A model generated the notes under the pieces. The model ran no database searches. It was given only the letters and a program-made list of their open reading frames with translations, and was not told the origin of the DNA. Positions 36,950-44,847 of a DNA stretch of 64,000 nt are shown here, one piece after another. The position numbers and the translations under genes were made by a program. Numbering within the stretch: position 1 is the first letter of the stretch; every line of letters begins with the position of its first letter. Source of the stretch: Thalassospira xiamenensis M-5 = DSM 17429 (lineage in GTDB: Bacteria > Pseudomonadota > Alphaproteobacteria > Rhodospirillales > Thalassospiraceae); contig NZ_CP004388.1 in NCBI RefSeq assembly GCF_000300235.2, positions 3,001,501 to 3,065,500 on the forward strand, written 5' to 3'.

Positions 36950-38623
36950 ATGCTGCTTGTTGATCTTCTGCGATCCCGAACCCGCATCGATCTGCGCCAT
37001 GCCGTGGGCCTGCTGTCACTGGCATCGATTGCCACCACCATGGTGCTGATCATCGTCAATCTGGCCGCCGAACAGGCCGAAGACGGTGTGGCCAGCATGC
37101 GCTATCTCGGCATGATGGCGCTGTCGCTGATCGGCTATATCTGGGCCCAGAAAAAATCCAGCGACATGATCGCCGCCGAGGTGGAACACATCCTCCATCA
37201 ACTCCGCCTCAGCCTGTTTGATCGCGTGCGAAAAGCCGCCCCCGATACGCTGGCCAAGGTCGGACAGGGTGCGGTTCAAACCGCCCTCACCCAGGAAATG
37301 CAAACCGTATCGGCCGCCCTGCCCCTGATGCTGAATGGTGTGCAGCAGGTGGTCCTGATCATCTGTGTCGCGGCCTATCTCGCATGGCTGTCGACCTTCG
37401 CCTTCGTGATGATTTCCGTTCTGGCCGTTGTGGTTTCAACCATCCATCTGCAACGCATGCGCAAAATCAACGCCGCCACCCGTGACGCGATTGACGATGA
37501 AAACCTGCTTTTTGGCGGCCTGACCGATCTGTTGCATGGCTTCAAGGAAGTCAAAATGAACAGTCGGCGTCGCGACGCGCTGCTCGGCGCACTCAATGAC
37601 CGCTCCATCCGGGCACGCGACACCAAATCCGTGGTCAAGGCCCAATGGTCGCGCGAATTCGCCCTGATCCAGCTGGCCTTCTACGGGATGATGGCGGCAA
37701 TGGTATTCATCGTTCCGATCTTCACATCGGATTATCATGACGTTGCCGTGCAAACCACGACCGCGGCCCTGTTCATGATCGGCCCGATCGGGGCTGTGGT
37801 TGCCTCTGTCCCCAGCTTCACCGATTCCGATGTGGCGCTCCGCAAGATCAACGATATCGATCACCAGCTCGAAGACGCCCTTGACGCCCAACATGCGAAC
37901 GAGGCCGCGAACGGCACGTCATCGCCCGAAACCCTTGATAAATTGCGCGGTGCACTTGGCAATATCGCCGAAATCAGCCTGCGCGACGTTCGTTTCGCCT
38001 ATCCCGGAACGACGGATAGCCCCGGCTTTGCCGTCGGTCCGATCAATGCCACCTTCAAAAAGGGTGAAATCACCTTTATCACCGGCGGCAATGGCGCAGG
38101 CAAATCGACGATCATCGCCGTCCTGACCGGCCTTCGCCCGGCGGCAGGTGGTTCGATCATGGTCAATGATTGCCCGCTCCCTTCCGACGCCTTGCAGCTT
38201 TATCGCGATCATTTCGCGACTGTCCTCTCGGACTATCATCTGTTTCGCGAACTTTACGGCATTGATGAGATCGACCCGAAACGGGTTGAAACGCTGCTCA
38301 AACAGATGGAAATCGATGACAAGGTCGAAATTGATGACAACGCCTTTTCAACGACATCGCTGTCACAGGGGCAACGCAAACGCCTTGCCCTGATCGCGGC
38401 CCTGCTCGAAGAAAAGCCGGTTCTTGTCCTTGATGAATGGGCCGCCGATCAGGACCCGCATTTCCGCTTGGTCTTCTATGAAAAAATCCTGCCATCCTTA
38501 CGCAAACAGGGCAAGATCATCATCTGTGTCACCCATGATGACCGCTGGTTTGACGCGGCCGATACGATCTATCACGTCCGCGACGGCGAATTTGTCGACG
38601 GGCGCAAAACCATTACCGCCTGA
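36950..38623 (+). CDS. SyrD/PvdE-type cyclic peptide ABC exporter, half-transporter 2
   Basis: 557 residues, same architecture as its upstream neighbour: six-helix membrane domain then ATP-binding domain with GGNGAGKST, LSQGQRKRLAL, VLVLDEWAADQDP and VTHDDRWFD. All catalytic motifs are intact in both proteins, so neither is a degenerate partner. It starts two bases after the first gene, which implies coupled translation and a heterodimer. It ends 4 bases from the convergent type II thioesterase gene. The family is known for exporting or maturing nonribosomal peptides; the cargo here is inferred from context. Confidence 0.9.
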   Translation: MLLVDLLRSRTRIDLRHAVGLLSLASIATTMVLIIVNLAAEQAEDGVASMRYLGMMALSLIGYIWAQKKSSDMIAAEVEHILHQLRLSLFDRVRKAAPDTLAKVGQGAVQTALTQEMQTVSAALPLMLNGVQQVVLIICVAAYLAWLSTFAFVMISVLAVVVSTIHLQRMRKINAATRDAIDDENLLFGGLTDLLHGFKEVKMNSRRRDALLGALNDRSIRARDTKSVVKAQWSREFALIQLAFYGMMAAMVFIVPIFTSDYHDVAVQTTTAALFMIGPIGAVVASVPSFTDSDVALRKINDIDHQLEDALDAQHANEAANGTSSPETLDKLRGALGNIAEISLRDVRFAYPGTTDSPGFAVGPINATFKKGEITFITGGNGAGKSTIIAVLTGLRPAAGGSIMVNDCPLPSDALQLYRDHFATVLSDYHLFRELYGIDEIDPKRVETLLKQMEIDDKVEIDDNAFSTTSLSQGQRKRLALIAALLEEKPVLVLDEWAADQDPHFRLVFYEKILPSLRKQGKIIICVTHDDRWFDAADTIYHVRDGEFVDGRKTITA

Positions 38624-38627
38624 TCCG

Positions 38628-39395
38628 TCACACTACCGTCAGCGCATCCCTGACCACGCGAACGATCTCATCCCCGCCATCGCGCAGGAAAAAATGCCCG
38701 CCGGGCAAAACATACTTGGCAAAATCACCCGTGGTCGCCGCCGCCCAGTCATCCAGTTCATCCGGCACCGGGTTCGGATCATCCGCCCCGCCAAAGGCGG
38801 TAATCGGGCAGGACAGTCTGGGCAATCCGGTCGAAACCGCGGTTTCCGACAATCTGAAATCCGCCCGAAGCCCCGGCTCGAACAGGGCGCGATATTCCGC
38901 ATTTTCCAGAATTTCGGTGGGCGTCCCGCCATAATTGGCAATCCCCTGCCAGAACTCATCTGATGACAGATGATGCAACGGTGCACGATGCCCCGCCATA
39001 TTCGACCCGCGCCGTGCCGCAACAAACAGATGAACCGGCACTGCCATCCCCGCCTGTTGCAGATGGCACGCCAGATGATGGGAAATCAGCGCCCCCATCG
39101 AATAACCGAAAAACGCAAATGGCCGATCCATAACCGGCTTTAACCCATCGGCCACCGCCGCAACCATCGCCGAAAGATCATCAATCACCGGATCGCCAAA
39201 CCGCTGCTCACGCCCCGGCAGATTGACCGGCACCACATCAATGTCATCGGGGAATTGTGTCAGCCACGGCCGATAGGCCAACGCCCCGCCCCCGGCAAAC
39301 GGGAAACAGAACAGCCGCATCCGCGCCCCCGCCGTGATATTCTGACCGACCCAGACATTTTGCGTCATGTTTCTTTCTGCCCCAATTGCCGACAT
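38628..39395 (-). CDS. Type II thioesterase
   Basis: 255 residues, alpha/beta hydrolase. The N-terminal block LFCFPFAGGGALAYRPW, the nucleophile GYSMGALISHHLA (Ser near 115), ITAFGGADDPNPVP with the acidic residue, and the late PGGHFFL His are the standard features of editing thioesterases of NRPS/PKS lines. They remove stalled or wrong acyl groups from carrier proteins. The first Met has an AGG seven bases upstream; a second Met at 39368 is possible. It lies 31 bases downstream of the small phosphopantetheinyl transferase on the same strand, so the two are probably co-transcribed as a carrier-protein maintenance pair. Confidence 0.9.
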   Translation of the reverse strand: MSAIGAERNMTQNVWVGQNITAGARMRLFCFPFAGGGALAYRPWLTQFPDDIDVVPVNLPGREQRFGDPVIDDLSAMVAAVADGLKPVMDRPFAFFGYSMGALISHHLACHLQQAGMAVPVHLFVAARRGSNMAGHRAPLHHLSSDEFWQGIANYGGTPTEILENAEYRALFEPGLRADFRLSETAVSTGLPRLSCPITAFGGADDPNPVPDELDDWAAATTGDFAKYVLPGGHFFLRDGGDEIVRVVRDALTVV

Positions 39396-39426
39396 GCTTT
39401 ACCTGTCGCAATAATATCGCGCAAAT

Positions 39427-40011
39427 TCAAGCCGCTAAACGCGCCAGCGCGCCAGAAAACCCATCCATCGTTTCAATCGCGATCAATGTGGCCCGTGACT
39501 GCATCACCGGGTCGGTTTCGCCCGTCGCCTTGAAGGCTGCCTCGTAATCGCACCAACCCTGATAAAAATCCCGGCCATCCGCATCCCCGTCAAACAGCCA
39601 GCGTGACAGGGCGTCGATATCACGGCTCGGGTCACGATACTCGATATCAATGCCGATCATGGCATCCGGGTCTTTGGCAATCGCCACCGCCACAAGATCG
39701 CGGCTGTGGCTGATACTCGCACAATAGATCACACCATCGATGATCAGGCCCGGCTGCCCCGAGCCTTGCCGCACGGTTTCATATGTCCCATCCCCGGCGA
39801 TATCCGGCCAGATATAATGTCCAAAATCGCCCAGCATCTGCCACGCTTGGGCCGAACTTTGGCGGCGTTTTTCCGTGCGGTCGCCCTTCAGATCATCGAC
39901 CCGCTGCCAGCACCATAAAACGCTGCCCCCAAACGCGGTCTTGACATCGATGATTGCGTTTTTTTTCATGTATCTGGCAAGTTTTGGTTGTTTTGTTGTC
40001 GACGGGTTCAT
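39427..40011 (-). CDS. Small phosphopantetheinyl transferase-superfamily protein
   Basis: 194 residues. Family motifs are ASISHSRD, the metal-binding IGIDIEYRDPSRD and WCDYEAAFKATG, matching the W-x-x-x-E-A-x-x-K helix. It is shorter than typical Sfp enzymes. Start is uncertain between 40011 and an internal Met at 39969; neither has a strong ribosome site. It is divergent from the aryl polyene operon and upstream of the type II thioesterase. Aryl polyene clusters commonly carry such an enzyme to activate their ACPs, so this is its likeliest client; service to the NRPS is the alternative. Confidence 0.82.
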   Translation of the reverse strand: MNPSTTKQPKLARYMKKNAIIDVKTAFGGSVLWCWQRVDDLKGDRTEKRRQSSAQAWQMLGDFGHYIWPDIAGDGTYETVRQGSGQPGLIIDGVIYCASISHSRDLVAVAIAKDPDAMIGIDIEYRDPSRDIDALSRWLFDGDADGRDFYQGWCDYEAAFKATGETDPVMQSRATLIAIETMDGFSGALARLAA

Positions 40012-40056
40012 TAAATCAGGGACGTCTGCCCGGCTCGGGCAATAAAAAACGCGATA

Positions 40057-40080
40057 ATTGATCCGATCAACCGGATCAAT
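40057..40080. promoter_or_regulatory. Inverted repeat in divergent PPTase-2/aryl polyene promoter region
   Basis: Perfect 9-base arms ATTGATCCG (40057-40065) and CGGATCAAT (40072-40080) around a 6-base centre. A second small palindrome, TGATA-A-TATCA, follows at 40082-40092. The pair sits 20-54 bases before the first aryl polyene gene and 45 bases from the divergent phosphopantetheinyl transferase start, where an operator would act on both. No regulator gene is visible in the window. Confidence 0.45.
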
Positions 40081-40110
40081 CTGATAATATCAATAAAAGG
40101 CAGGTTGGAT

Positions 40111-40512
40111 ATGCGCAGTTTGAAATTTGCAGTCGTCGGTTTGCTGGCACTTGTTGTTGCCGCGTGCCGCACCGCCCCCGTTCAGAATGTCAGCAGTCAG
40201 CCCTTCCCGGCTGATGCGTCAAAACTCAGCATGGCACAGATCGAAGAAAGCATCATCAAGGCCGCAGGCGAACGTGAATGGATCGTTCAACGCAAAGCCG
40301 AAGGTGAACTGATCGCCACCTATTCCCCACGCAACCATCTGGCCAAAGTCGAAATCGATTTTGACCAGTCCGAATTTTCCATTTCCTATGTCGACAGCAC
40401 CAATCTGAACTATGATGGCACGTCGATCCATTATAATTACAATCGCTGGGTCAATAATCTGCGACAGGATATCTTGCGCGAAGTCTCGGCAAAGGCCGTA
40501 CTCGCGAACTAG
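40111..40512 (+). CDS. Small lipoprotein, first gene of aryl polyene operon
   Basis: 133 residues. I prefer the ATG at 40111, preceded by AGG, over the TTG six bases earlier. The N-terminus is a lipoprotein signal (LKFAVVGLLALVVAAC, Cys at about 19). The remainder is a small hydrophilic domain rich in Asp, Asn and Tyr (EIDFDQSEFSISYVDSTN). It should be exported and lipidated. Small lipoproteins of unknown role often begin aryl polyene operons, and its co-direction and 8-base gap to the next gene support that. Specific function unknown. Confidence 0.75.
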   Translation: MRSLKFAVVGLLALVVAACRTAPVQNVSSQPFPADASKLSMAQIEESIIKAAGEREWIVQRKAEGELIATYSPRNHLAKVEIDFDQSEFSISYVDSTNLNYDGTSIHYNYNRWVNNLRQDILREVSAKAVLAN

Positions 40513-40520
40513 GTTTGGAT

Positions 40521-41279
40521 ATGAGTTTGCTGCACGCCAGAATTTCGCACTGGGCGTTCTGGGAAGACCGCGATGATCGCGCGGTCCTGAAATCCGGAAC
40601 AGCCGGGCATACCGAAATCCCGCATACCGCAATCCCGATTGACAATATGACCGGTGCCAATCTGGCGCGCAGCCTCAAACTCGCCTGGCGGCGGCGTCTG
40701 GACCTCTATGGCCGGGCCGCCGCCGAGGTGCTCGACCATACCATCCGTGATGGCGATAATCCGCATATCGTTTTTGCCTCCCGCCACGGCAATATTGATC
40801 GCACGCTGAAACTCCTCCATCAGGTCGCGACAAACGAAACCCTCTCCCCTGCGGATTTCAGCATGTCGGTGCATAACGCGCTGGTCGGGGTTGCCTCGAT
40901 CAACTGGTCGATCACCCAAAGCCACACCGCGATTTCGGCTGGCAATGACAGCCTGATCGCCGCCCTCACCGAAACATTATGCCAGCTCACAAGCGAAGAT
41001 GGCCCGGTCATCCTGTGCTATGTCGATCTGCCACTGCCCGATATCTACCATGACGAGGACCCGGACGACATTTCCGGCACCGCCCTTGCCATCCGCTTTG
41101 ACCAGCCAACGAAACCGGACGGCAAAATGTTCTGGTTCGATCCGATCCCCGATCATGATCCCGCCCCCATGCCACACCGCCAGGCACGCGCCATCGCCGC
41201 CTGTCTGGGGGCATCGTCAAAAACCGGGTTGAACCTGCCGGGGAAATCCGGCGGCTGGGCCATGCAACCGCATGGCTGA
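40521..41279 (+). CDS. apeC: Beta-ketoacyl synthase N-terminal-like protein (chain length factor type)
   Basis: 252 residues. It resembles the short ketosynthase-like proteins of aryl polyene clusters (Ketoacyl-synt_2 family): IVFASRHGNIDRTLKLL, SMSVHNALVGVASI and SLIAALTETLC. The normal Cys-containing active-site motif is absent: where a nucleophile is expected the protein has SVHNA and SITQSHTAISAG. In the aryl polyene system ApeC is reported to pair with the full ketosynthase ApeO as a chain length factor. The same reading is likely here, with ApeO encoded at 53365-54582. The ATG is preceded by TTGGAT, as for the upstream gene. It overlaps the acyltransferase gene by 8 bases. Confidence 0.78.
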   Translation: MSLLHARISHWAFWEDRDDRAVLKSGTAGHTEIPHTAIPIDNMTGANLARSLKLAWRRRLDLYGRAAAEVLDHTIRDGDNPHIVFASRHGNIDRTLKLLHQVATNETLSPADFSMSVHNALVGVASINWSITQSHTAISAGNDSLIAALTETLCQLTSEDGPVILCYVDLPLPDIYHDEDPDDISGTALAIRFDQPTKPDGKMFWFDPIPDHDPAPMPHRQARAIAACLGASSKTGLNLPGKSGGWAMQPHG

Positions 41280-42099
41280 TAAACACGGCAGGCCGATACG
41301 GTCGTCAAAGGGCTTTAACTGGTATTGGCGGCTGCTGGCGACCGGCTTTGCCTTTTCATCCTTTGGTCTTGGCGGGCTTTTGCTGGCCATCACCATTTTC
41401 CCCGCCATGATGATCATCCTGCGCGACCGCGCCAAACGGCGCAAATACGCCCAGTTTGTCATCTGTCGCGGTTTTCGCCTTTTCACATGGATGCTTGATG
41501 TCACCGGTGTGGCCGTCGCCCAGACCGAAAATATTGAACGCCTGCGATCCGCACGTGGTGCGCTGATCATCGCCAATCATCCGACATTGCTCGATGTCGT
41601 GATGATCCTGGCCCAGATGGATCGCTGCCAGTGTGTCGTCAAACACGAACTGTTTCGCAATCCGTTCATGGCCGGTGTGGTAAGTGCGGCTGGTTTCATT
41701 CGCAATAATGATGACCCGAAAAACCTGATTTCGCAGGCGCGCGATCATCTGGCAACCGGTGCCTGTATCCTGATTTTCCCCGAAGGCACGCGCACGCCCA
41801 GCCGCCGCAAACTGGGCCAATTGCAACGCGGGGTAGCGAATATCGCGATAGAAACACAAGTCGACTTGATTCCTGTGGTTGTGCACTGTAATCACGATAC
41901 CCTGAAAAAGGGGGTACCGTGGTATCGCATTCCGCCGTCGAAAATCCGTTTTCGCCTCGTGGTCGATGCACCGCTATCATTTGGGGACATTGCTGATCCG
42001 ACATTAAGCCGTGCTAAACAGGCCCGTTTGCTGACCCGGATCATCAAGGATTATTATCTGGACAGACTCACGCATGACTTCGCTGGAAACAGAACTTAA
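41272..42099 (+). CDS. apeD: 1-acyl-glycerol-phosphate acyltransferase-like (LPLAT) protein
   Basis: 275 residues. A hydrophobic N-terminal region (about 18-50) precedes the acyltransferase motifs NHPTLLD (HX4D, about 98-104) and FPEGTRTPS (about 165-173). Such PlsC-type enzymes in aryl polyene clusters are thought to help attach the polyene or a fatty acid to a lipid anchor. It overlaps the upstream gene by 8 bases and the downstream ACP gene by 26 bases, so expression is tightly coupled. Lysophospholipid acyltransferase in general metabolism is the alternative but the operon position argues against it. Confidence 0.85.
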   Translation: MADKHGRPIRSSKGFNWYWRLLATGFAFSSFGLGGLLLAITIFPAMMIILRDRAKRRKYAQFVICRGFRLFTWMLDVTGVAVAQTENIERLRSARGALIIANHPTLLDVVMILAQMDRCQCVVKHELFRNPFMAGVVSAAGFIRNNDDPKNLISQARDHLATGACILIFPEGTRTPSRRKLGQLQRGVANIAIETQVDLIPVVVHCNHDTLKKGVPWYRIPPSKIRFRLVVDAPLSFGDIADPTLSRAKQARLLTRIIKDYYLDRLTHDFAGNRT

Positions 42100-42337
42100 A
42101 GCCTTCATTATCGAGACGCTCAATCTCGAAGACATAAGTGTCGAGGATATCGACAGCGAAGAAGCCCTATTTGTCGATGGGCTCGGCCTTGATTCCATCG
42201 ATGCCCTTGAACTTGGCGTTGCGATCCAGAAAAAATATGATGTCCGGATCGATGCCAAGAACGAAGATGTCAAAACCCATTTTGCATCCGTGCGCAATCT
42301 GGCGAAATTCATTCAGGCTTCGGGCAAGGAGGGGTAA
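42074..42337 (+). CDS. apeE: Acyl carrier protein 1 of aryl polyene pathway
   Basis: 87 residues. The attachment motif is GLGLDSIDALEL, with the phosphopantetheine Ser in DSID. The rest is an acidic four-helix ACP sequence. It carries growing polyene or starter intermediates in the discrete type II system. Its start lies inside the end of the acyltransferase gene and it is followed after 2 bases by a second ACP; paired ACPs are typical of aryl polyene clusters. Confidence 0.93.
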   Translation: MTSLETELKAFIIETLNLEDISVEDIDSEEALFVDGLGLDSIDALELGVAIQKKYDVRIDAKNEDVKTHFASVRNLAKFIQASGKEG

Positions 42338-42339
42338 TC

Positions 42340-42588
42340 ATGCACAGTCGCCAGGACGTTTATCAGCAGCTTCACGATTACCTTGTCGAACTTTTCGAAG
42401 TCCCGTCCGAGGATATCACCCCTGACGCCCGCCTGTTCGAAGACCTTGACCTCGACAGCATTGATGCCGTCGACCTGATCGTCAAATTCCAGGAAATCAC
42501 CGGCAAGAAAATCCCGGCCATGGAATTCCGGTCTGTCCGCACCGTCGATGACGTCGTCGAGAAGATCCATGTCCTGGTCAGTTCCTAA
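42340..42588 (+). CDS. apeF: Acyl carrier protein 2 of aryl polyene pathway
   Basis: 82 residues. Attachment motif DLDLDSIDAVDLIVKF; acidic ACP. It differs clearly from the neighbouring ACP outside the motif, which suggests a distinct role, for example elongation versus starter or glycolipid loading. An AAGGAGG ribosome site precedes it. It overlaps the start of the membrane protein gene downstream by 20 bases. Confidence 0.93.
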   Translation: MHSRQDVYQQLHDYLVELFEVPSEDITPDARLFEDLDLDSIDAVDLIVKFQEITGKKIPAMEFRSVRTVDDVVEKIHVLVSS

Positions 42589-43168
42589 ACGGGTCGCGAC
42601 CATTCTGCTTGCCGCACTGGGTGTCGCCTATCCGGTTCTGGTCTATTTCGGGCTGTCGGTATTTTCCCCGCAGATCATCCTGATCGGGCTTCTGATCGTG
42701 GTGCTTTTGCGCGCCGTGACATTTGTTTTCGCAAAACGCTATGCCGCTGCCGGTCTTGCGGTTCTGGTTGCCGTTATTGTTGCCATCGGCGGGATCGCAA
42801 GCGAACTTCTTGCCATCCGGTTCTATCCGGTGGTCGTCAGCCTGACGATGGGATCGGTCTTTACCGTCACGCTTTTTACCGACCAACCGATGGTCGAACG
42901 CCTCGCCCGGATCAAAATACCCGATCTTGACGCCTATTCGATTGCCTATACCCGCAAACTGACCAAGGTCTGGATCGGGTTCTTTGCCGCCAATGCAATC
43001 ATCGCGGGCTGGACGGCACAATATGCCAGTATGGAAATCTGGACGCTGTATAACGGCCTTATTTCCTACATCCTGATGGGCCTATTGTTCGTTGGCGAAT
43101 GGCCGGTCCGCCGCATCCTGCGCGCCCGCCATGACCGCAAAACCCGAAACGGCACGGAAACCCCATGA
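42569..43168 (+). CDS. apeG: COG4648-type membrane protein of aryl polyene clusters
   Basis: 199 residues from the start at 42569, chosen for its GAGAAG ribosome site; an upstream Met at 42548 is possible. About six hydrophobic helices span the sequence (VATILLAALGVAYPVLVYFGL, IILIGLLIVVLL, AVLVAVIVAIGGI, ISYILMGLLFVGEWPVRRIL). Proteins of this type recur between the ACP and ligase genes of aryl polyene clusters; their biochemical role is unknown, though a membrane platform for the pathway is plausible. It overlaps the ligase gene by ATGA. Confidence 0.82.
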   Translation: MSWSVPKRVATILLAALGVAYPVLVYFGLSVFSPQIILIGLLIVVLLRAVTFVFAKRYAAAGLAVLVAVIVAIGGIASELLAIRFYPVVVSLTMGSVFTVTLFTDQPMVERLARIKIPDLDAYSIAYTRKLTKVWIGFFAANAIIAGWTAQYASMEIWTLYNGLISYILMGLLFVGEWPVRRILRARHDRKTRNGTETP

Positions 43169-44847
43169 CCGGCTTTATCGAAAAACTGCATGATCCGCAA
43201 AACGCCGATACCGCCCTTTGCATCGAAGGCGACCGGGTGTTTTGCGCAGGCGATCTGCGTTCCGATATCGACCGGCTTTGCCCCGCCCTGTCCGCATCTT
43301 CGCGCATCGCCATCCATTGCCAGTCGGCCCGCTTGTTCCTGATTGCCATCACCGCCGCATGGCGTGCGGGTGCCACCGTGATTTTACCCGCGACCGACCG
43401 ACCGGCCTATCTTGACGGCATTGCCGATCAGTTCGATCTCTATCTCGACGATACTGCAATCCTTGCAAAGCTCGCCAAAGGCAATGACGCGACGCTGTCA
43501 ACCACACTGCCCGCCGCATCCGATTGCAGGGCGGTGTTCTTTACCTCCGGCTCGACCGGGGATGCCAAACCCATCGCCAAGACCCTCGCCCTGATCGAAG
43601 CCGAAATCACCATACAGGAACCACTTTGGCAGCCGCACATCCCCAAAGGCGCACGCATTGTCGGACTGGTATCCCATCAGCATATCTATGGCCTGATTTT
43701 CCGCATCGTCTGGCCGGTGATCACGAGCCGTGTCTTTACCGCCGATCCCGCCCCCTATTGGGAAATGATGCAGGGCGATATCAATAATGGCGATGTCCTG
43801 ATCACAAGCCCCGCACACCTTAAAAACCTGCATCCCGATCTGGCAGATGTGCCGCGCCCGTCGCTGATCTTCTCATCGGGTGGCCCGCTTGACCTTGCCG
43901 CTGCACGTGAAACCACCACCATGCTCGGCACCTGCCCGACCGAAATTTACGGCAGCACCGAAACCGGCGGCATCGCCCATCGTCAGCAGACCGGCGACAA
44001 CTGCCCGTGGCATCCCCTGCCGGGGGTTGCAGTCGCCCTGAACGATGCCGGATGCCTGCGCGTGCGTGCCGCCCATATCGCGGGCGATGACTGGTATCAG
44101 ACCGAAGACATCGCAAAGATCGATAACACAACCGGCACCTTCACCCTGCATGGCCGGGCCGACCGGGTGGTCAAGGTCGAAGGCAAACGCATTTCGCTGG
44201 GTGCTGTTGAACGCCATCTGCGCCAAAGCGATATGATCGAAGACGCCATTGCGCTCATCCCCGATGAAAATGACCGCCGCCTTGGCGTGGTGGCCGTGCT
44301 GTCGCCTGCGGGTCGCGATATGCTGGCCGATATCGGGCGGTTTCGCATGGGCCGGCAATTGCGGCGTGAAATCGCCAAATTCGAAGACGACGCTGCTTTG
44401 CCGCAACGTTGGCGCTTTGTCGATCGGTTACCATCCGACAGTCAGGGCAAACGCCCGCTTCATTTGCTGCGTGCGCTTTTTGCCGATATGGAACCTGTGA
44501 CACCTGAAATCGTTATACAAAATCGCGATGATGACCGCGTCAATCTGGCGCTGCGCCTGCCAACGGACCTGCTTTATTTCCGGGGCCATTTCCCCGGCAT
44601 GCCGATCCTGCCCGGCGTGGTGCAACTGCATTGGGCGGTGGATCAGGCCGCAACGCTTTTTGACGTACCGGTCACCATCGGCGAGGTGACACAACTGAAA
44701 TATCGCAAACCGATTGCACCGGGGTCAAAACTGATGCTTGAACTTGATTGCGACCGGGAAAACAGAAAAATCAAATTCCGCTATCATTCCGACGCCGAAG
44801 GCGATCACAGCTCCGGTATTCTGAAATGGCGCGAGGCCCCCTCATGA
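43165..44847 (+). CDS. Acyl-activating AMP ligase fused to a hotdog dehydratase
   Basis: 560 residues, two domains. The N-terminal part (about 1-440) is an AMP-forming ligase: FFTSGSTGDAKPIAKT, IYGSTETGG and HGRADRVVKVEGKRISL. It should activate an aryl carboxylate and load it on an ACP or CoA. The C-terminal part (about 450-558) is a FabZ/FabA-type hotdog dehydratase, with YFRGHFPGMPILPGVVQLHW holding the catalytic His. In other aryl polyene clusters the equivalents (ApeH and ApeI) are separate proteins, so this is a fusion of starter activation and beta-hydroxyacyl dehydration. It overlaps the next gene by ATGA. Confidence 0.88.
   Translation: MTGFIEKLHDPQNADTALCIEGDRVFCAGDLRSDIDRLCPALSASSRIAIHCQSARLFLIAITAAWRAGATVILPATDRPAYLDGIADQFDLYLDDTAILAKLAKGNDATLSTTLPAASDCRAVFFTSGSTGDAKPIAKTLALIEAEITIQEPLWQPHIPKGARIVGLVSHQHIYGLIFRIVWPVITSRVFTADPAPYWEMMQGDINNGDVLITSPAHLKNLHPDLADVPRPSLIFSSGGPLDLAAARETTTMLGTCPTEIYGSTETGGIAHRQQTGDNCPWHPLPGVAVALNDAGCLRVRAAHIAGDDWYQTEDIAKIDNTTGTFTLHGRADRVVKVEGKRISLGAVERHLRQSDMIEDAIALIPDENDRRLGVVAVLSPAGRDMLADIGRFRMGRQLRREIAKFEDDAALPQRWRFVDRLPSDSQGKRPLHLLRALFADMEPVTPEIVIQNRDDDRVNLALRLPTDLLYFRGHFPGMPILPGVVQLHWAVDQAATLFDVPVTIGEVTQLKYRKPIAPGSKLMLELDCDRENRKIKFRYHSDAEGDHSSGILKWREAPS

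Noticed and set aside
34082-40011. A siderophore locus, suggested by PvdE-like exporters and a diaminopropionate enzyme
   Set aside because: No TonB receptor, hydroxamate or catechol gene, or Fur-box-like site was seen; the exporters fit lipopeptide export equally well.
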